Shown one piece after another: positions 8,444 to 19,007 of a stretch of DNA of 64,000 bases. Where the stretch lies: NCBI GenBank assembly GCA_963719975.1, contig CAVRED010000001.1, positions 1-64,000 on the forward strand, read 5' to 3'. Position 1 is the first letter of the stretch. Each line of letters starts with the position of its first letter. The notes beneath the pieces were generated by a model. The model did not search any database, was not told the DNA's origin, and was given only the letters and a program-made list of their open reading frames with translations. Source of the stretch: Poindextera sp963719975. Lineage in GTDB: Bacteria; Pseudomonadota; Alphaproteobacteria; Caulobacterales; Caulobacteraceae. The translations under genes and the position numbers were made by a program.

Positions 8444-10085
8444 ATGTCAGACGTCTTCATCTCGTATGCCCGCTCGACGGCGAAGCAGGCCCAGGCGGCT
8501 GCGGAGGCGCTCAAGGCGCTCGGCTACAGCGTCTGGCTGGACGACGAGCTGCTGGCTCACCACGCCTACACCCATGCGATCGAGGAGCAGCTGACTGCAG
8601 CCAAAGTCGCGCTAGTGATCTGGTCGGCGGAGGCGGTGAAGTCCGAGTGGGTCCTGTCGGAAGCCAACCGAGCGCGCGAGGACCACAAGCTCGTCCAGCT
8701 GACCGTCGATGGTGCGCGGCTTCCGATGCCCTTCGACCAGACTCAGTGCGCGGACCTCGCAGGTTGGACGGGCGATACGAACGCGTCTGGCTGGCTCAAG
8801 GTCACCGCCAGCATCGCTGAGATGATCGGCGCGACGACCGTTGCAGCCGCGCCCGGCCCGGCCCTCGCGCTGCCCTCGAAGCCCTCCATCGCCGTCATGC
8901 CGTTTGCCAACCTCTCGGGTGACCCAGAGCAAGACTACTTCGCCGACGGCATGGTGGTGGAGATCGTCGAGGCTCTCTCGCGCATCCGCTCGATCTTCGT
9001 CATCGCCAGCGGGTCGAGCCTCTCCTTCAAGGGCAAGGGCGTCGCCGCCCAGGACGCCGCGCGTCAACTCGGCGTGCGCTACGTGCTGGAAGGCAGCGTG
9101 CGCAAGGCCGGCGGCCGTGTTCGCATCGGCGTGCAGCTGATCGACGCTGTGGACGGCGCGCAAATCTGGACGCATCGCTTCGAGGACACGCTCGAGGACG
9201 TCTTCGCCCTGCAGGACAGCGTGGCGCTGGCCGTCGCCGGCAAGATCGAGCCGACGGTGCAGCAGGCCGAGATCCGCCGCGCCTCGGCCCGGCCCACCGA
9301 CAACCTGAGCAGCTACGACCTCTACCTTCGCGCGTTACCCCTGCAGCGAACCTTCGTCCGGGCCGATATGCTGGAGGCGCTGGATCTGGCGAGCCGCGCC
9401 ATCACCCTCGACCCTGACTTCGGTCCCGCCCTCGCCCTTGCTGCGTCCTGCCACCGGATCATCGTCCTGTATGAGTGGTCAGATGACCTGGAGGGTCATC
9501 GCCGCCTTGGCCTCGAGCTGGCGCATCGGGCGCTGAGGGCGGCTGGCGACGACCCCTCCGTGCTCGCCAGAGTCGCCGCTAACGTCGATTTCCTCGAAGA
9601 AGACTATGCGGCCGCTGTGGCGCTCGTCGAGCGCGCCCTGACGCTGAACGCCGGTTGCGCGCACGCTTGGATGAACAGCGGCATTCTGCGCGTTCGCGCC
9701 GGAGAGACGGACGCCGCCATCGAGAACTTCAGGACCGCGCTTCGGCTGGACCCATTGGGACCGGTGCAACCGCACACGATCAGTTTCATCGGCCGGGCGC
9801 TGTTCCAGCAGGGGCGGTTCAGCGAAGCGGTCCCGCTGTTGAAGGAGTCCGCCCAGCAGATCGACGCGCCGGCGCCCCAGGCCTTCCTGGCCGCCGCCTA
9901 CGGTCACCTCGCCCAAGCCAGCGAGGCGCAGGCGGCGCTGGCGCGCTTTCGCGCCCTGTCTTCGCAACCCCTCGAGGCCTTCGCGGCAAACTGGTTGCGC
10001 GACCCTAGCTCAACGCAAGCTGTTCCTGGACGGCATCGCGCTGGCGGAGGGGAAGGTCGCTGGCGACGCGTCGGCGGGCGGTTAA
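8444..10085 (+). CDS. TIR domain-TolB-like-TPR protein 2, frameshift near the end
   Basis: TIR domain at residues 1-130: DVFISYARSTAKQAQ, SVWLDDELL, and SEWVLSEANRA with Trp69 and Glu73 at the position of the catalytic glutamate of TIR NADases. Residues about 145-290 form a TolB-like domain (SIAVMPFANLSGDPEQDYFA, then VRYVLEGSVRKAGGRVRIGV). About six TPR units follow. A +1 shift near 10008 hides the true end, QRKLFLDGIALAEGKVAGDA, stop at 10083-10085. As read, the frame instead runs through a repeat into the next gene, giving a false 991-residue fusion. About 545 aa when corrected. Known relatives act as soluble sensors or enzymes; function here is unproven. Confidence 0.82.
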
Positions 10086-10099
10086 GTCCCCATCCGGCC

Positions 10100-10156
10100 G
10101 ATGTCGGCTTTGGGTCGAGAGCGGACCTCGGCTCCCGACCAGCAAGCGGACATTCG
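10100..10156. repeat. Dispersed palindromic repeat, copy 5
   Basis: GATGTCGGCTTTGGGTCGAG then AGCAAGCGGACATTCG. It sits between the end of TIR gene 2 and the kinase gene, mirroring copy 4 in the first module. Confidence 0.75.
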
Positions 10157-10201
10157 CGATGGAGCTGGCGGCGGGATAGCCGGCCGCGGTATCTCCGAAC
10201 G

Positions 10202-11419
10202 ATGAGCCCGCCGCCCCCACGCGTTGCGCGGATCGTGCTGGTGACCCCAGACGGACGTCTGCTAGGCGCATTGCCGCCGATGCCGGTCGAACCGCCATGG
10301 TGGCAAGTCATCGAGCCGGTGGTGGAAGCCGCTCGAGCGCGGTATGGGGCGGAGATCACCGTACTACGCCTGTTGCAGGTCGGTGAGCCGGCGCCGTCCG
10401 GCATAGAGATCACCTATCTCGCGCAGACTTCGGCAAGCCCCGTCGCCACCGAACCCTGGGACGGCGTGCTGGACGAGCACCCCCTGAGGCTGGACTACGC
10501 CAAGCCAGGCGGGCCCGCGGCAGATTTGACATGGGCGGAGGGAGTGCTCGCGAAGCACGGCTATGTCCGCGCTGGTCCACCTGTACAGCTGCGCACATGG
10601 AACCTCTCGAGCCTGTGGCGGATTCCGGTCGAGGGGGACACCCTGTGGCTGAAAGTTGTCCCGCCCTTCTTCGCCCATGAAGGCGCCATCCTGACGGCGA
10701 TGGCGGGCGGACCGGTCCCGCGGCTCCTGGGCCACGACGGCTGCCGAATCCTGATGCCGGAGATCCCAGGAGACGACCTCTATTTCTCCGCCGGGCCGGC
10801 GCTGCCGCCTATGATCGATCTGCTCGTGGGGTTGCAACGGGGCTGGGCGGGCAAGGTGGACGCTTTGCTTGCGCTTGGCCTGCCCGACCTGCGAGCGCCT
10901 GTCCTGATCCCGGCCATCCGATCGGTCATCGCGCGCAACGCCACCGACCTTGCGCCTGGGGGCCGGGACACGATCGGAGCCTTCGCGGACGACCTAGAGC
11001 GGCGGTTCGCTGCGGTTGCCGACTGCGCTCTGCCGGACACCCTCGTGCACGGCGACGCCCATCCGGGAAACCTGCGCGGCGAGGGCGGACGGCTGACCCT
11101 GCTAGATTGGGGCGACTGCGCCGTCGGTCACCCGCTACTGGACCAGCCGGCTTTCTTCGACCGGATCGGCGCCGGGGACGTTGAGCCCTCGCGGCGACGA
11201 TGGCACGAACTCTGGCGCGCCACGGCGCCCGGATGCGACCCGGACCGGGCGTCAGCGTTGCTGGCGCCCATCGCTGCGGCGCGGCAGGCAGTCACCTACC
11301 AGGGCTTCCTCGACCGCATCGAACCATCCGAGCATCCCTACCACCGGGGCGATCCCGCCGAGCGGCTAACGCGCGCGGCTGCGCTGTTCAGGGCCGAGCG
11401 GACTGGCGAGCGGGTCTGA
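10202..11419 (+). CDS. APH-family phosphotransferase with extra N-terminal domain
   Basis: 405 aa from ATG 10202, intact. Residues 1-90 (ARIVLVTPDGRLLGALPPMP, later ITVLRLLQVGEP and GIEITYLAQ) look like a degenerate Nudix-like beta domain without a Nudix box. The kinase part follows: VEGDTLWLKVVPP (ATP-binding Lys), VPRLLGHDGCRILMPEIPGDD (hinge), LVHGDAHPGNL (catalytic loop with Asp and Asn) and LTLLDWGDCAVGHPLLD (metal-binding Asp). It differs clearly from the kinase at 7490, so the two modules pair similar TIR proteins with different kinases. Substrate unknown; homologues are usually annotated as aminoglycoside phosphotransferases without evidence. Confidence 0.82.
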   Translation: MSPPPPRVARIVLVTPDGRLLGALPPMPVEPPWWQVIEPVVEAARARYGAEITVLRLLQVGEPAPSGIEITYLAQTSASPVATEPWDGVLDEHPLRLDYAKPGGPAADLTWAEGVLAKHGYVRAGPPVQLRTWNLSSLWRIPVEGDTLWLKVVPPFFAHEGAILTAMAGGPVPRLLGHDGCRILMPEIPGDDLYFSAGPALPPMIDLLVGLQRGWAGKVDALLALGLPDLRAPVLIPAIRSVIARNATDLAPGGRDTIGAFADDLERRFAAVADCALPDTLVHGDAHPGNLRGEGGRLTLLDWGDCAVGHPLLDQPAFFDRIGAGDVEPSRRRWHELWRATAPGCDPDRASALLAPIAAARQAVTYQGFLDRIEPSEHPYHRGDPAERLTRAAALFRAERTGERV

Positions 11420-11472
11420 AAGCAACCGCTGACCCGGAGCCGGCGCGGCGCGGCGTCGCTCGGCTCAGCGGA

Positions 11473-11557
11473 GGTCTGCTTTGGGTCGTTAGCGGTCATT
11501 GGCATGGCGCCGGAAAGCGGACCTTCGTTATGACCGCTTTGAGTCAAAAGCGGACTC
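11473..11557. repeat. Dispersed palindromic repeat, copy 6
   Basis: TCTGCTTTGGGTCGTTAGCG, CCGGAAAGCGGACCTTCG and TATGACCGCTTTGAGTCAAA. Oriented opposite to copy 7, 44 bases further on. Both lie in the 577-base gap 11420-11996, which holds no supportable gene. Confidence 0.8.
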
Positions 11558-11600
11558 AACGCCGCTCCGACGGCTGGCGGCAACGGGGCTGGGCGATGGC

Positions 11601-11684
11601 TGCTAATGACTCATAGCTGCCATAACGAAGGGCCGCTTTCCGGCGGGCACCGATGACCGCTTTCGACCCAAAGCAGACACTCGA
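11601..11684. repeat. Dispersed palindromic repeat, copy 7
   Basis: CATAACGAAGGGCCGCTTTC and GATGACCGCTTTCGACCCAA. It is an inverted partner of copy 6: cataacgaagg.ccgctttccgg answers ccggaaagcggaccttcgttatg. The pair could form a long cruciform or RNA hairpin. Confidence 0.8.
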
Positions 11685-11996
11685 ATGAGCGGAAACACGT
11701 CGCAAGACCGACAGCGGATTTCCGCCTCGTCCTCGCTGCAACCAGCTTCGCGGGCGGCTGTGATCGAGCGTCCCAGAGCGGCGAAGAAGTGACGGCTACG
11801 TTCCGCGCCTGGTTGGTGGTTAGTGATAGTCCGCCGTCGGGCAGTACCCGAGGTCCGCTTCCAAACCTATGCTGTTCACGCAGGTCGCCTAAGCCGGCGC
11901 TTCACGGATGGTTAAGCCCCGGTTGCCGATATTGTCTGCGCGAGACGTGTTGGTCCACCGGCCGCCACGTCGCGCCAATTTCGGAAAGGGACCTTG

Positions 11997-12158
11997 ATGG
12001 GTCGGTTCGTCGCCCGTTTTGCCCGCGACGAGAGCGCCGCGACGGCGATCGAATATGGCCTGATCGTCGCCCTGATCAGTGTCGTCATCATCACGGCGGT
12101 CACCACCGTGGGGACGCACCTCAGAACCAAGTTCAATACGGTCGCCAGCTCGCTCTAA
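11997..12158 (+). CDS. Flp-family type IVb pilin
   Basis: 53 aa from ATG 11997, with a gaaaggg purine stretch upstream. MGRFVARFARDESAATAIEYGLIVALISVV matches the Flp prepilin pattern: a short basic leader, then AATAIEYGLIVALI, where the conserved Glu-Tyr follows the processing site and a single hydrophobic helix forms the pilus core. The tail HLRTKFNTVASSL is also typical. Assembly needs the tad/cpa secretion genes, none of which is in the window, so this is an orphan or accessory pilin copy. Confidence 0.88.
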   Translation: MGRFVARFARDESAATAIEYGLIVALISVVIITAVTTVGTHLRTKFNTVASSL

Positions 12159-12233
12159 CAGCCTCGCTCGGCCGGCTCGTCGCCCGCGACGCCTCAGCCA
12201 CGCGGCCCCGTGGTCTGACTGCGGGCACGCCGA

Positions 12234-12446
12234 CTAGGGGGGCGATTGGCGTGAGGTGAAGCGCACGACGAGCCTCTGACCTTCCCAAACGTTTATCTCG
12301 TGCGGGTAGTCGAGGTCGCCGGCGTAGTCGATGGCCGCGTTGTCATCGTCGAGGTCGTGCGCGTCCTCGGAGATCACCCCGCCATCGGGTCCGTGGAGCC
12401 TGACGATGTATCGCGCCAACTCGCCTATCCCAGTACGAAGGGCCAA
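12234..12446 (-). CDS. Small soluble protein of unknown function
   Basis: Up to 70 aa. ARYIVRLHGPDGGVISEDAHD is followed by LDDDNAAIDYAGDLDYPHEINVWEGQRLVVRF. The layout (a beta hairpin, an acidic helix with alternating Asp/Ala, then a W-x-x-x-RLV strand) recalls short alphaproteobacterial hypothetical proteins, but I cannot name the family with confidence. The start is uncertain: the frame opens with TTG at 12446, while a second TTG at 12419 gives a protein starting ARYIV, which looks more natural. Confidence 0.5.
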   Translation of the reverse strand: MALRTGIGELARYIVRLHGPDGGVISEDAHDLDDDNAAIDYAGDLDYPHEINVWEGQRLVVRFTSRQSPP

Positions 12447-12538
12447 TGCCTACCGCTTCGTTGAGGGTTCGGGTAGGCGTCCATTTTGGGTAGCGACGGT
12501 CTTCAAGCTCGCACGCCGACACTCGCCGCCAATAAAAA

Positions 12539-12558
12539 GACCCCGCCGAGGCGGGGTC
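12539..12558 (-). terminator. Rho-independent terminator for leftward transcription
   Basis: GACCCCGCCGAGGCGGGGTC is a perfect 9-bp stem with a 2-base apex, preceded on the + strand by aataaaaa, which becomes a U-run after the hairpin on the minus strand. It lies 165 bases beyond the stop of the permease gene 12723-13943. Confidence 0.85.
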
Positions 12559-12722
12559 AGAGCACAACACAACGGTAAGCGCTTAGCGTTATCGCGCTTG
12601 GCTCTACGCAGGGCATGCTTTCCACAGCGTTAAGGGGCCGATGCCGGACGCCTGAGAAAAGAAGGCTCGACCTTCGGCTCCCAACGTCGGACTCTTCATC
12701 GCCGGCAGCCTGGCCGCCGCGA

Positions 12723-13943
12723 TCACCCTGCGGCCATCGCAGCGCGTGGCTGCAAGCCACGGATTCGCAGATAGGGGACGATGCCGCCGAACGCGACCGA
12801 CGCGACGATGGCCAGCGGTCCGGCGAGCAAGCTGGTAACGCTGACGGCCGGGTAGAGCCGGCCCGGAAGGCCCCATTGAGCAAGAAGGCCCTCGAGGTGG
12901 CCCACCGCGATGCCATGGATCTCGAACCAGAGAGCCGCGGCGCCGCCGATTAGCATGCCGAGCCCGACGCCAAGCACGGACAGCAGGAACAGCTCAAGCC
13001 AGAGCATTCGTCCGAGGAGATCCGGCCGCATCCCGATAGCCAGGAGCGTCCCGAACTCGCGGGTCCGCTCAAGCACAGACATCAGAAGCGTGTTGAGGAT
13101 GATGAAAGCGACGACCGCCACCAGAGTTGCGTACAAGAGCATGCCGATCGAAAAGTCGAGGGTGATCGCCTCCCTCAGCGCCGGCTGCAGCGAGCCCCAG
13201 TCCTCGACGGTCAGATGGTCGGGCGCGGCGAGTGCGCGGATCTGCGGAAGAGCGGCGTTCACCGCCGCCAGGCTCGGTCCGGTGAGCGCGATCAGGGTGG
13301 ACCGGTCTCCCAGACCGAAGTCGCGCTGAAACCGTCCCAATGGCATCTCGGCGAGCTGACGATCCAGCTCCGGGATCCCTGTGTGGAACGAGCCGATCAA
13401 CTTCAATCGGTCCGCCGCGATCGTTCCATCGAGCGCCGATCCCAGCATCGTGATGTTGTCGCCAACCCTCAGGCCGAGGTTGCGAGCGAAGACATCGCCG
13501 AGAACGATGGCACCGTCGTCGCCAGCGCTCAGGTAGCGCCCCTGCCGAACGGTCGCGTGCAGGGTCGAGACCTTCGCCTCAGCCGAAGGATCCACGCCCA
13601 CGATCGCCGCTCCGTAGCTCGCATCGCCGCCGGCGAGCACGACGTAAGCGACGCCGCGGGGCGCAGCGGCGGCGACGCCGGGAATTGCCGTCGCTCGCAC
13701 CGACAGCGTCTGCGCGTCACCGATGGTCTTGCCGACGTCAGGATCGTCAGCATAGCCGGAAGGTTGAATCTGCGCGAAGCCGTCGAACAGCCTCAGCGCG
13801 TTCGCCTTCATGGCGTCGTAGACCCCGAGCTGGAAGGACAACATGAAGACCAGCAGACTCGCCCCGATCGTCATGCTCAGCACGCTAAGCCAGGTGCGGA
13901 CCGGTCGTCGCCATAGATTGCGCCAAGCCAGGGTCAGCAGCAC
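12723..13943 (-). CDS. FtsX/MacB-type ABC transporter permease
   Basis: 406 aa, intact. N-terminal TM1 (LAWRNLWRRPVRTWLSVLSMTIGASLLVFML), then a periplasmic MacB-PCD-like domain of about 230 residues (SLRATAIPGVAAAAPRG-like region, FARNLGLRVGDNITMLG). Three C-terminal TM helices form the FtsX domain: AVVAFIILNTLLMSVLERTREFG, LELFLLSVLGVGLGMLIGG, and the last before YLRIRGLQPRAAMAAG. Such permeases work as dimers with an ATPase, in lipoprotein release or efflux. No ATPase gene is adjacent, which is unusual. A terminator follows downstream. Confidence 0.85.
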   Translation of the reverse strand: MLLTLAWRNLWRRPVRTWLSVLSMTIGASLLVFMLSFQLGVYDAMKANALRLFDGFAQIQPSGYADDPDVGKTIGDAQTLSVRATAIPGVAAAAPRGVAYVVLAGGDASYGAAIVGVDPSAEAKVSTLHATVRQGRYLSAGDDGAIVLGDVFARNLGLRVGDNITMLGSALDGTIAADRLKLIGSFHTGIPELDRQLAEMPLGRFQRDFGLGDRSTLIALTGPSLAAVNAALPQIRALAAPDHLTVEDWGSLQPALREAITLDFSIGMLLYATLVAVVAFIILNTLLMSVLERTREFGTLLAIGMRPDLLGRMLWLELFLLSVLGVGLGMLIGGAAALWFEIHGIAVGHLEGLLAQWGLPGRLYPAVSVTSLLAGPLAIVASVAFGGIVPYLRIRGLQPRAAMAAG

Positions 13944-14034
13944 CGCGCTTCAGCTCCTTAGATCGTCGAGATTGGAGCGCCAGAAGATGCTGTTCGTCCA
14001 GGCAGGCGACTAATGTGAGATTCTCGGCATGAAG

Positions 14035-14084
14035 GCCCGCTTACGAGCGGGCGCTCAACGTCCGCTCTCGGCCCTAAGCGGAAG
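14035..14084. repeat. Dispersed palindromic repeat, copy 8
   Basis: GCCCGCTTACGAGCGGGCGC then AACGTCCGCTCTCGGCCCTA and AGCGGAAG. Part of the 418-base gap 13944-14361, which contains two repeat copies and a terminator hairpin but no gene. Confidence 0.7.
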
Positions 14085-14146
14085 TTGTCCCGTGATGGGT
14101 TTTGTGCACACGCTTCTCGGCCTGTCCAAACGTCCCGGATCGGCAG

Positions 14147-14186
14147 AAGGCCCAGCGGCGTGGATTGGCTCCTCCCGCTGGGCCTT
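14147..14186. terminator. Hairpin terminator, probably bidirectional
   Basis: aaggcccagcgg and ccgctgggcctt are complementary over 12 bases around a 16-base loop. Short A and T runs flank the arms. It lies between the permease (read left) and the cupredoxin gene (also read left), so it most likely ends the cupredoxin transcript. Confidence 0.65.
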
Positions 14187-14226
14187 TGTGCATGCGGCAA
14201 ATACCTATCCGTCGGCTCATCTTCGG

Positions 14227-14283
14227 ATTGACCGCTTCCGGCCAATGACCGGATGTCCGCTTCCGACCCAAAGCTGACATTCG
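14227..14283. repeat. Dispersed palindromic repeat, copy 9
   Basis: ATTGACCGCTTCCGGCCAAT then GGATGTCCGCTTCCGACCCA and AAGCTGACATTCG. Confidence 0.75.
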
Positions 14284-14361
14284 TGGCCGTTGCGGGACCC
14301 GACAAGCACGCGCAGCTCCCGCGCCGAGTTCCAGGCCGGCCACCGGAACGATCCCGCTCCG

Positions 14362-14853
14362 TCAGCGCACGTGGATGTGGCCCAGCATCCCTTGTTGGGC
14401 GTGGCCCGGTAGATCGCAGGCGAAGAGGAACTCACCGGCCTTGGAGAAACGCCACACGAGCGTCTTCGTCTGCCCCGGCCCGAGATCGGCCTCATTGGCC
14501 TCGGACATCGTCATGCCCGGCATCTGGGCCATCTCCCTCATGTGCTGCGCCTGGAAGCCCTGATCGCCAATTACGAACTCGTGTCTCATCTTGCCGCGAT
14601 TGGTGATCACGAACTTCACTGTCTCGCCCCTCGCTACGGCGAGGTCGCTGGGCATGAACTTCATCTCAGTGGCGATGATCGCCACCGTTCGCGTGGCGTG
14701 TTGGCCGGGTTCGCCGAAGCCGGCCCATTCCGGCTGACTCGATGCGGCATTGGCCGACGAGATCGCCGACGCCGCGAGCGCCGCCAGCCAAGCCGTAACG
14801 GCGCGCGCACTCGCGGTTCGTTTCGCGAAAGGGAGCATCGGCACGGAACTCAT
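14362..14853 (-). CDS. Exported cupredoxin (blue-copper) domain protein
   Basis: 163 aa. N-terminal signal region (basic residues, then AWLAALAASAISSANA). The mature domain is a plastocyanin-like fold: VAIIATEMKFMPSDLAVARGETVKF, MRHEF with copper ligand His91, then FACDLPGHAQQGM with Cys146, His151 and Met156. A Met/His-rich insertion (QHMREMAQMPGMTM) sits between the first and second ligand strands, as in periplasmic cupredoxins linked to copper tolerance or electron transfer. Its periplasmic role is likely copper handling or an electron shuttle. No copper-resistance gene is adjacent. A longer start at 14853 is used because the signal peptide needs it. Confidence 0.85.
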   Translation of the reverse strand: MSSVPMLPFAKRTASARAVTAWLAALAASAISSANAASSQPEWAGFGEPGQHATRTVAIIATEMKFMPSDLAVARGETVKFVITNRGKMRHEFVIGDQGFQAQHMREMAQMPGMTMSEANEADLGPGQTKTLVWRFSKAGEFLFACDLPGHAQQGMLGHIHVR

Positions 14854-14956
14854 CCGCCTCTCTGCGACGAAGGTAGTGCTCGCATACCCGGGCGTCCATC
14901 ACGTCCCAGGCCCGAGCCGCCGAAGCGAGAAGCCGGACCGAACCAGGTTGTGATCG

Positions 14957-15013
14957 CGAAGGTCCGCTTTCCGGCGGCAAGGCGGTGTCTGCTTCCGACC
15001 CTTAGCGGACACT
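14957..15013. repeat. Dispersed palindromic repeat, copy 10
   Basis: GCGAAGGTCCGCTTTCCGGC then GTGTCTGCTTCCGACCCTTA and GCGGACACT. It fills most of the gap between two leftward genes. Confidence 0.75.
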
Positions 15014-15050
15014 GCGTGGACGCCTGCCGCCAACAAGCCGGGGACCTTAT

Positions 15051-16205
15051 TCAGCGCGAAGCGACCCACTGGAGGAAGCCCTGAACCTTGGGATGCCATG
15101 TCATTGGTCTGAACCCTGGTGATGATGGGTGGTGCGTGTGGGCGGCGGGGACCATGCTGCCGTCCTGAAGTGTATAGCCGCAGATCAGGCCTAGTCCGTC
15201 GGCGAGCTGGTCGAGGCTCTCGTCCTGATCTGGCAAGTTCTGCCACAGGTCCTCTCCGAGGACGACCACAGCTTCCGGTCTTATCCGTTCAATGACGTCA
15301 CGAAAGACCGGCTGAGCGGCCTCCCACATCTGGCGCGTCGGCCGGTGGCGCTGGCCCCCAGGCAGGAGCGTCTGCACGTAATAGCAAAAGAAGACGCTGT
15401 TCCAGAATCTCTCGAGACCGCTGGCGCCGAGAGACCACGGCCGCCCAGTCAGCATCGCATAGGTGTTCGCGAAGAAAGTCTTCCTCGCGGGCGGGTGAAC
15501 GCCCCATTCCAGAACGACGTTGCGCGTGCAATCACTGCTCGCGTCGGCGTCGTGAAGGCTCGCTTCTTCGTAGTGGGACTCACCTACGAGCAGGACTCGC
15601 ACGCCCTCAAAGCGCGGTTCGGCCGCGTTCGGCGTCCACGGGAGGAACCTGATCGTCGCCGCTGCGCCCTTGGACCTCGCCGTCTTCGTGTTGCGTGTCT
15701 TGCGGTTGCTTCGCTTCGGTCCCTTGGCAATCCCCCTTGCGCTGCGCAGCCGGTCAGCTTCGCTCCTAGCCGCCCGGTCAGAGGCCGCCGCCGGATCAGT
15801 GCGGAAGCGTACCAGGACCTCCACCTCGTCGGGCCGCGCGGCCAGCGCGTTGCGGACGATCGCGAGTAGCGTCTCGGCTGAGACGTGTAGATCTACGATC
15901 TGCGCCGGCTCCTCATAGAGGAGGTGAGAATGCGGCTCCGGCACCGTGTCGAAGACCATCTCAGCGGCGATGGTGGGCAGTCGGCCGAGAAACCCATGGT
16001 CGGCCAGGGTCTTGAGGTGGCGGGCGAGCTCGGCGGGCGTCACCGCGAGGCCTGCCTCGGCGGCCATGCGCGCCACCTCCGCGTGGCGGAGATGCGTCTC
16101 TTCGGAGGCGCGCAACAGTGCGAGCAGACCCAGCAGCGCTCCGTGCCCCGGCAGGCCGGCGCGGCACAACTCCTCCCGGAACACGGTTTCCACCCCGTGT
16201 GGCAT
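15051..16205 (-). CDS. Irr/Fur-family regulator fused to a uracil-DNA-glycosylase-like domain
   Basis: 384 aa, one uninterrupted frame. Residues 1-140 are a Fur-superfamily repressor: winged-helix part THLRHAEVARMAAEAGLAVT, DHGFLGRLPT, then PEPHSHLLYEEPAQIVDLHV, which resembles the metal/heme region of Irr-type proteins and lacks the Cys-x-x-Cys pairs of zinc-binding Fur/PerR. A basic linker (KGPKRSNRKTRNTKTARSKG) follows. Residues about 195-384 look like a UDG-superfamily domain: VRVLLVGESHYEE, FFANTYAMLTG, WNSVFFCYYVQTLL, EAVVVLGEDLWQNLP. It lies 92 bases downstream of katG on the same strand, the usual place for a peroxide or iron regulator of katG. The fusion itself is unusual. Confidence 0.7.
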   Translation of the reverse strand: MPHGVETVFREELCRAGLPGHGALLGLLALLRASEETHLRHAEVARMAAEAGLAVTPAELARHLKTLADHGFLGRLPTIAAEMVFDTVPEPHSHLLYEEPAQIVDLHVSAETLLAIVRNALAARPDEVEVLVRFRTDPAAASDRAARSEADRLRSARGIAKGPKRSNRKTRNTKTARSKGAAATIRFLPWTPNAAEPRFEGVRVLLVGESHYEEASLHDADASSDCTRNVVLEWGVHPPARKTFFANTYAMLTGRPWSLGASGLERFWNSVFFCYYVQTLLPGGQRHRPTRQMWEAAQPVFRDVIERIRPEAVVVLGEDLWQNLPDQDESLDQLADGLGLICGYTLQDGSMVPAAHTHHPSSPGFRPMTWHPKVQGFLQWVASR

Positions 16206-16252
16206 CTAATCTTCCTCCCGCGGCGTCTCGGATGGCCGCGGGCATTAAGTCT

Positions 16253-16277
16253 GACGCGGCTGACCGCCAGCCGCGTC
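16253..16277 (-). terminator. GC-rich hairpin between katG and the regulator gene
   Basis: gacgcggct and agccgcgtc form a 9-bp stem around a 7-base loop, 20 bases past the katG stop. There is no clear U-run, so it may attenuate or stabilise the katG mRNA 3' end rather than fully terminate. Confidence 0.45.
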
Positions 16278-16297
16278 CAAGAGCGTTTCCGCCGAAA

Positions 16298-18503
<2,206 letters not shown>

Positions 18504-19007
18504 CTTTCTTTCCGATCTTGCCTGAGTTGCTGGAGCTGCCTGAGGGTCTGCGCGCAAAGGCCCTGCCTATCTTGAAGACCGGCAGGATTCTTAGCTGGCA
18601 TCATTGAGAGCACCGGCGACGCACCGGCACCGGAGCGTCCAGGGAGACGCTCAGGCACCTGCATGCGGCGCCCCGTCGACAGTCCCTGTGGATAACTTGG
18701 GCGCTCGCTCCAGGCGAAAGTCAATTCGCCGCCCGCCACAGACACTGGTTGGCTAGGTCCCTATGTCCGCTAACTCCCCATAGCGGACTCTCGGAATGTC
18801 CGCTCTCGGGCATTCCGCCAATGGCAGCTTCTGGCGCTTAGCGGTCATAACCGAAGGTCGGGCTCCGGTCGCCTCCACAGCACCGCGACTTGGCTTCGCC
18901 TTGTGTGGCTGCATGACCGACGACCAAGGCGGCGGTGCCTCGCCGCCCCTGCGGCGGACGACCTCTTCATGCCCGACGGGCTGTCGCGCGTCACCACGCC
19001 CGTGCAG
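18504..19007. other. Intergenic region upstream of katG
   Basis: 504 bases without a supportable gene. The part near katG (18504-18700) should hold its promoter and operator, but I could not pick out a convincing Fur/Irr-type dyad by eye. The right half contains repeat copy 11, whose frames give peptides such as ANGSFWRLAVITEG that mimic coding sequence. Confidence 0.6.
18762..18857. repeat. Dispersed palindromic repeat, copy 11
   Basis: CTATGTCCGCTAACTCCCCA, TAGCGGACTC, GGAATGTCCGCTCTCGGGCA and TGGCGCTTAGCGGTCATAAC: two half-elements in each orientation. Confidence 0.75.

Noticed and set aside
8444..11419. A single 991-residue TIR-TPR-kinase fusion protein
   Set aside because: The joining segment is translated repeat sequence, and a one-base shift near 10008 restores a natural end (FLDGIALAEGK, stop at 10083-10085). 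The kinase has its own ATG at 10202.
11473..11684. CRISPR-like repeat pair
   Set aside because: The two copies are inverted, imperfect and self-complementary, with no regular spacers or cas genes. They belong to the dispersed repeat family.
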